Source: Lysinibacillus sp. FJAT-14745
GTDB taxonomy: Bacteria; Bacillota; Bacilli; Bacillales_A; Planococcaceae
Reading direction: 5' to 3'
Length of the DNA stretch: 35,258 bases
NCBI RefSeq assembly: GCF_001275675.1
Contig: NZ_LITM01000017.1
Location: 131,691 to 166,948 of the forward strand
In this document: piece after piece, positions 31,402-35,258 of the stretch
Layout of the letters: every line of letters starts with the position of its first letter
How positions within the stretch are numbered: the first letter of the stretch is position 1
The notes under the pieces: generated by a model
Databases searched by the model: none
What the model saw: only the letters and a program-made list of their open reading frames with translations
What the model was told of the DNA's origin: nothing
Made by a program: the position numbers and the translations under genes

Positions 31402-32685
31402 TTAAACTTGAGATTGTCCCTGATCCACTTTCATAATCGACGATGCAATGATGACAAAGCCGAGCATTAAAACAAAGATTAAATCGAGTAAACCTGTATG
31501 CATAGACACCGTAAATACCGTAATAGTAAATGCATAGGCGACAGAATGGAAACTACGAATGCCCTCCTGCTTCACTTTATTATAAAGAAGCGAAATTAAA
31601 GCACCGTATAAAAAGAAGCCTATTGCTACTAATAAATAGCCCCCATCTAAAAATAATTGACCGATAAAGGTTGGTGTCGTTGTGCGATTTTCACGTGTAA
31701 TAACCTTACCCTTCTCCACACTCACGGAATTGACAACCTCCGTTACCATCATACGAGGTGAAATTTGCTCACCAGGTAATACCGTACTAAAGATCCCTTT
31801 ATGGACTTCACCGTTTAAATAACCGTTCTCCTGTGTATACTCAATAATCGTACTTAACACAATATGTCCTGTTACACTCTCTTCATTTAAAGCACGTACC
31901 CATAATGGCGTCTGGTTTACCTTTTGCTCAGCCGTTAACAGCTGCTCTCTTGCCTCTTCCGTTAGCTCCACATCTGGCTGATCTCTTCTATTAAATTCTA
32001 ATGATCTGTCCTCCGTTAACACACGAATAAAACTAAACATTGAGAAAGCTACACCAATTACTAACAGCGTTGTTAAAAACCAAGATAGTTTCACACGTTT
32101 TACTACGTAGTGAATAATGATGAGCCCTGTAAATAGCATAATAATTAATGGTGTTCGATAGGCTACTAACACGAATAAAAACATTACTACTGCATAGATA
32201 GAACCGTAGATAAACGCTTTTTTCCATGTCATATGCTTTTCCAAAATCATTTTATAGGATAGCAGCAATAAAGCTCCAAACCATAGTAATTGACTAAAGA
32301 AGTTCAGCTTCGGATTTAGATTTCGGCGATTTGACTCATCCGAAATACCAAGGCCGCTTCCAAAAACCATCAATATGTACGAACATAAACCAAGTAACGT
32401 AAGAAACACGATAAAATGAATCACATATTTACCTAAAAACGACAGACCAAATGAAGGAATTGTCCATTTCATTTTGTCAATAACGTAAACACCTATGTAA
32501 TAACAAATAACTGCTAGAATAACTGCCGGCCAAATGGAAACTTGTAAATTGAACATTTCAAACCTATGCCAATCAAACATGCTCGTGAAGAAATAGAGCA
32601 GTAAAATAAATGGTAAAAAGAAGTATGGTGAAAACGTATCGATTTTATTTAATTTTCTTAAAAATTGTTTCATATCCTTCCACAT
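31402..32685 (-). CDS. Wzy/O-antigen-polymerase-like membrane protein (oligosaccharide repeat unit polymerase)
   Basis: A 427-residue protein with about ten to twelve membrane helices and one long extracellular loop (about residues 220-330, RVLTEDRSLEFNRRDQPDVE onward, with basic and acidic residues). This topology with a long loop between helices is that of oligosaccharide repeat-unit polymerases, which join lipid-linked units outside the membrane. Residue-level motifs are poor in this family, so the call rests on topology and general likeness. No glycosyltransferase genes are nearby, so it is not part of a standard polysaccharide cluster. The start is between ATG 32685 and ATG 32673 (the latter has GGAAGG two bases away). 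A 47-residue gene follows. Confidence 0.7.
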   Translation of the reverse strand: MWKDMKQFLRKLNKIDTFSPYFFLPFILLLYFFTSMFDWHRFEMFNLQVSIWPAVILAVICYYIGVYVIDKMKWTIPSFGLSFLGKYVIHFIVFLTLLGLCSYILMVFGSGLGISDESNRRNLNPKLNFFSQLLWFGALLLLSYKMILEKHMTWKKAFIYGSIYAVVMFLFVLVAYRTPLIIMLFTGLIIIHYVVKRVKLSWFLTTLLVIGVAFSMFSFIRVLTEDRSLEFNRRDQPDVELTEEAREQLLTAEQKVNQTPLWVRALNEESVTGHIVLSTIIEYTQENGYLNGEVHKGIFSTVLPGEQISPRMMVTEVVNSVSVEKGKVITRENRTTTPTFIGQLFLDGGYLLVAIGFFLYGALISLLYNKVKQEGIRSFHSVAYAFTITVFTVSMHTGLLDLIFVLMLGFVIIASSIMKVDQGQSQV

Positions 32686-32982
32686 CCCAAGATGCTTTCT
32701 CCCCCAAACTTTATATTAATTTCCAATAATGTAAAACAAAAATAGTATATCATATCAACGGATATTTTTGCATATACACTTACTATTTTTGTTAGTATTT
32801 TGAAATAAATTGAAGATAATTAAGGAACTTATCGAAGTATTTAATGCTCAATAAGCATTTTTTTGAGTACATTTAACTCCTTAAAATAAAGTTGTGCGGC
32901 ATCAGAAAATCGACTTTTTTAAAATCAGCACGATGAACATAAAAAAATACCTTTTTTCACAAAAAGATTCACCTTCTAACCT
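32686..32982. other. Intergenic region
   Basis: AT-rich and without a plausible ORF. It must hold the polymerase promoter; the position was not resolved. Confidence 0.35.
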
Positions 32983-33405
32983 CTAATTTTCCAATGCTTT
33001 TTTTATTATCATAAACAGATCTTTAACGGATTCTTCCCCCTGTATTTTATAGGTTTTGTTATCAAACAATAGTGTTCCATTTTCATTAATAGAGAATTGG
33101 TAGAAAGCACTGTTTTGAAAAAAAACGAACACATATCCTTCCATATAAGAAAATTTTGCGTTAGTCCGTTTTACTTCTAACCCCTTCAATGCCTGTTTTA
33201 AAGTTGGAAAGTCAGGATTATTTTTATCAATGTTTGTCATAGTTATCGTTGATTCATCCAAGATACTAATCTTATTTTCACTTAAATTATTTGTATGGAG
33301 AAAAGTTTTTACAAGGTTTTTAGTTTTGTATTCATTAAAAAAATACACTGATACAGCTGCTATTAAAAAGCAAGCGATAAGTCTAACAATTAATTTTTTC
33401 TTCAT
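32983..33405 (-). CDS. Membrane-anchored protein of unknown function
   Basis: A 140-residue protein with an N-terminal membrane segment (KLIVRLIACFLIAAVSVYFF, about residues 4-23) and an extracellular, beta-rich remainder (FSYMEGYVFVFFQNSAFYQF, TLLFDNKTYKIQGE). No known family is recognised. A GGGGGATTTACTTTAA precedes the ATG at a slightly long distance. It stands alone, 191 bp downstream of the next gene on the strand. Confidence 0.68.
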   Translation of the reverse strand: MKKKLIVRLIACFLIAAVSVYFFNEYKTKNLVKTFLHTNNLSENKISILDESTITMTNIDKNNPDFPTLKQALKGLEVKRTNAKFSYMEGYVFVFFQNSAFYQFSINENGTLLFDNKTYKIQGEESVKDLFMIIKKALEN

Positions 33406-33507
33406 TTAAAGTAAATCCCCCTAAAAAATATTAAAACGTTTTTCGGAATTTAAGAACCCAATGGCCACAGTACTACGATAATAAAAAATACTATCCATTT
33501 TTGACTA

Positions 33508-33544
33508 CAAAAAAGAAGAGGTCACAATGCTTTACTAAAGACCT
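33508..33544 (-). terminator. Possible terminator after the 248-residue protein
   Basis: AGGTC and GACCT enclose an inner CTTTA-G-TAAAG stem, with CTTCTTTTTT after it on the minus strand. The outer stem is short. Confidence 0.5.
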
Positions 33545-33596
33545 GATGATGAAATATTAAGGAATATGTGCTCTTTAAAAATATTAAAATTGTATT

Positions 33597-34343
33597 TTAT
33601 TCATTATCCGAATCATTTGCTCTGTTCAATCTATATCGTTTTGTCCATTGAAAAAAGGCAAATATACATAGTAAAATACCAACGATCGCTGAACCGAAAG
33701 GAAACATTAACGGGAATAATAACGTTGGGTAAACAGTTAATATATCTGAGTAATAGCCCATCATCATTAAACCTGTACCTGAGTAACCAATTAATCGAAC
33801 AGCAAGCGGATTTTCTTTTCGTGATTGATACGAAATTGCGTCTTCTTTCACGTTCCCTTTTTCATCAATCCAAATAATTTTCCACTTACGGTCGTCCATA
33901 TTAGTATCGTCATCAGTCAGTCGCTGGACGATAGCAATCTTTTCATTAACAGTCAGTATATCGAGCCACGAATAATATCGACTACCTCGATCCCGATTCG
34001 ATAACCAAACTTCATCCGCAGATGTCACTTCTTTGTTATCTACAAAAAGGTGAAGTTTCACAATATCACCGGCTTCTACACCTTCTTCTTCATCCCAAAA
34101 TGTTAAACTCGCCTTTTTACCAGTCGGTTCCTCTTTAATTTCTATATGTCGTCCATTTACTTCGATTTCCTGAAGATCAATCGTAGTGGGAAACCCCTGT
34201 TGTTCTTCATAAACCTGTTCAATCGAATACTGGCTATCAATTTTCCATCCTATGTATTCCTCACGCGCCATAAAAAATAATGGTATTGATGAAAGAACTA
34301 CTAAGAAAAGACCAATCTTAAATATATTTCCATGCTGTTTCAC
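33597..34343 (-). CDS. Membrane protein with extracellular domain, unknown
   Basis: A 248-residue protein. It has one N-terminal helix (about residues 8-26, FKIGLFLVVLSSIPLFFMA), a polar extracellular domain of about 150 residues with alternating strands (IDLQEIEVNGRHIEIKEE), and one or two C-terminal helices (about 185-232). The C-terminus is polar (WTKRYRLNRANDSDNE). Layout and strand pattern recall DUF3592-like proteins, but this is weak. The start ATG has the site AGGAGGACATGAAGTG upstream. No operon partner. Confidence 0.65.
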   Translation of the reverse strand: MKQHGNIFKIGLFLVVLSSIPLFFMAREEYIGWKIDSQYSIEQVYEEQQGFPTTIDLQEIEVNGRHIEIKEEPTGKKASLTFWDEEEGVEAGDIVKLHLFVDNKEVTSADEVWLSNRDRGSRYYSWLDILTVNEKIAIVQRLTDDDTNMDDRKWKIIWIDEKGNVKEDAISYQSRKENPLAVRLIGYSGTGLMMMGYYSDILTVYPTLLFPLMFPFGSAIVGILLCIFAFFQWTKRYRLNRANDSDNE

Positions 34344-34673
34344 TTCATGTCCTCCTACGAATGTATCTTATCGAATTTATTTTATTCTTACATAATATTG
34401 TATTTTATACAATTAACACCGACACAACTTCTATAGAATCAATGCTTGTTTATTAAGAGAAGTGAACTACTCCTTATCCAATGGTTCAAGACTGTTACCG
34501 TACAACTTAATTCCCTCTTCATCTCTTCTATCTTCAGGCACAGCTTACTCAGTTTAAATAAACAATTAAAGGAAAAGTAATACCATTCCACATCAAGCTT
34601 TGGACTGAAAAAATGAAAACGAGTAAGGCGCTTTTCTGCACCCCGTACTCGTTTTAAGGTTTTATCATTTAAT
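34344..34673. other. Intergenic region
   Basis: AT-rich, nothing recognised except the terminator at 34616-34655 that serves the gene to its right. Confidence 0.4.
34616..34655 (-). terminator. Terminator of the 166-residue protein
   Basis: AAAACGAGTA and TACTCGTTTT form a perfect 10-bp stem; on the minus strand a T-rich stretch (TTTTCATTTTTTC) follows. Confidence 0.85.
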
Positions 34674-35174
34674 TTAATTTCCGAAAAGGATAGCCTTCAT
34701 ATCACCATAATGAAATACCATGGAGGGATCTGCAACAGAAAGGCCAGGATTTGTAGGATGGGAAAGGCCAGCTCCCCCAACTACTTCGATTTCAAGTTTT
34801 CCACGTAATGGGCGTTCTCCTACTAAATAATCGCCTGTAGATTTAACATGAAGGATTCCATTTACAAGAGAACTTATATCAAATTCCAATCGAGTACAAC
34901 TCCTTGGAGGTATAACAGTTGACGGAAGACCTTCTAGAAAAGGTTTTTCTTTCTCATTCGTTATAAAAGGAAGTGATATTCCTTCCATTGAAAGCTGTAA
35001 AGAAGGGCAATATTCAATCACAACATCAGCCTCTAGTGGTTTACTTGTAGGGTTTTTAATAAGAATCACAAGTCGATTATTAGGCTGTCCAACTGTAGCT
35101 TCAAATGGAACTAGAAATGGTCCTGTAGTAATCGTATACTTTCTAGTTTGACATGTTGATGTTTGATTTGACAA
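34674..35174 (-). CDS. Unknown 166-residue protein
   Basis: A protein with no membrane segment, starting MSNQTSTCQTRKYTITTGPF. It is rich in beta-strand patterns (RLVILIKNPTSKPLEADVVI, TRLEFDISSLVNGILHVKS), with three Cys, and recalls beta-sandwich surface or coat-associated proteins, but no family is named. The start is a TTG at 35174 with a perfect Shine-Dalgarno sequence GGAGGTGA four bases before it. The same frame stays open upstream to the window edge (GQTVDISTFIEGGES), so a longer gene cannot be ruled out, though the ribosome binding site argues for the TTG. Confidence 0.65.
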   Translation of the reverse strand: MSNQTSTCQTRKYTITTGPFLVPFEATVGQPNNRLVILIKNPTSKPLEADVVIEYCPSLQLSMEGISLPFITNEKEKPFLEGLPSTVIPPRSCTRLEFDISSLVNGILHVKSTGDYLVGERPLRGKLEIEVVGGAGLSHPTNPGLSVADPSMVFHYGDMKAILFGN

Positions 35175-35196
35175 TGATTCACCTCCCTCTATAAAT

Positions 35197-35210
35197 GTTG
35201 ATATATCAAC
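35197..35210. promoter_or_regulatory. 14-bp perfect palindrome upstream of the last gene
   Basis: GTTGATATATCAAC, 22 bp before the TTG start at 35174 and just upstream of its Shine-Dalgarno sequence. A second palindrome, GATAAAAAATTTTTTATC (35233-35250), lies further up. They could be operators or part of an upstream coding sequence; the window ends too soon to tell. Confidence 0.35.
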
Positions 35211-35258
35211 GGTTTGACCCGCTTTTAAGATTGATAAAAAATTTTTTATCGCAATTTT

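Overview
The window looks like chromosome from a low-GC, spore-forming Bacillota of the Lysinibacillus type (Planococcaceae/Bacillaceae). The pointers are a ComP/ComA-type two-component pair, a Spo0E-like phosphatase gene, a threonine T-box in front of thrS, an Amj-type lipid II flippase, a FusB-type EF-G-binding protein, purine-rich Shine-Dalgarno sites and many TTG starts. The genus is inferred from resemblance; no search was run. No rRNA, tRNA, CRISPR array or intact transposase gene was seen.

Layout. 0.3-1.0 kb: two small membrane proteins. 1.1-1.43 kb: a 317-bp mobile-element-like insertion with perfect 15-bp terminal inverted repeats and a perfect 9-bp target duplication. 1.45-4.35 kb: a chemoreceptor without an extracellular sensor, and aspartase (aspA). 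4.8-5.9 kb: an Rrf2 regulator and an NAD(P)-binding oxidoreductase (like the ywnA-ywnB pair of B. subtilis), each preceded by a near-identical 19-bp palindrome. 6.0-8.4 kb: two small unknown genes, a 0.77-kb array of 18/21-bp tandem repeats and thymidylate synthase. 8.5-12.4 kb: an unknown membrane protein divergent from a ComP/ComA-like kinase and regulator, with ComA-box-like sites between them and no comQ/comX. 12.6-14.1 kb: a cold-shock protein and an orphan CcsB/ResC.

14.4-20.5 kb is accessory and partly decaying: a methyltransferase pseudogene (stop codon plus inserted repeat), three GNAT acetyltransferases, a nucleotidyltransferase-like protein, a histidine phosphatase broken by a 5-bp duplication, a lipoprotein, a Spo0E-like gene and a secreted protein. 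20.7-24.4 kb: thrS with promoter and T-box, a lipoprotein and amj. 24.7-28.1 kb: membrane-anchored unknowns, a MarR / DUF3147-like / GNAT operon with overlapping palindromes upstream, and a second similar small membrane protein. 28.2-30.0 kb: an HD-domain gene split by a 190-bp insertion that shares 99 bp with the repeat in the 14.4-kb pseudogene, and its upstream methyltransferase. 30.3-31.1 kb: a FusB-like gene with a possible leader peptide. 31.2-35.2 kb: a Wzy-like polymerase with a 47-residue membrane protein behind it, and three unknown proteins.

The most interesting items are the ComPA-like locus without pheromone genes but with variant ComA boxes and an uncharacterised membrane partner, the MITE with its target duplication, the structured repeat found inside two broken genes, the purine-strand tandem array, and the FusB-like gene with its short upstream ORF.
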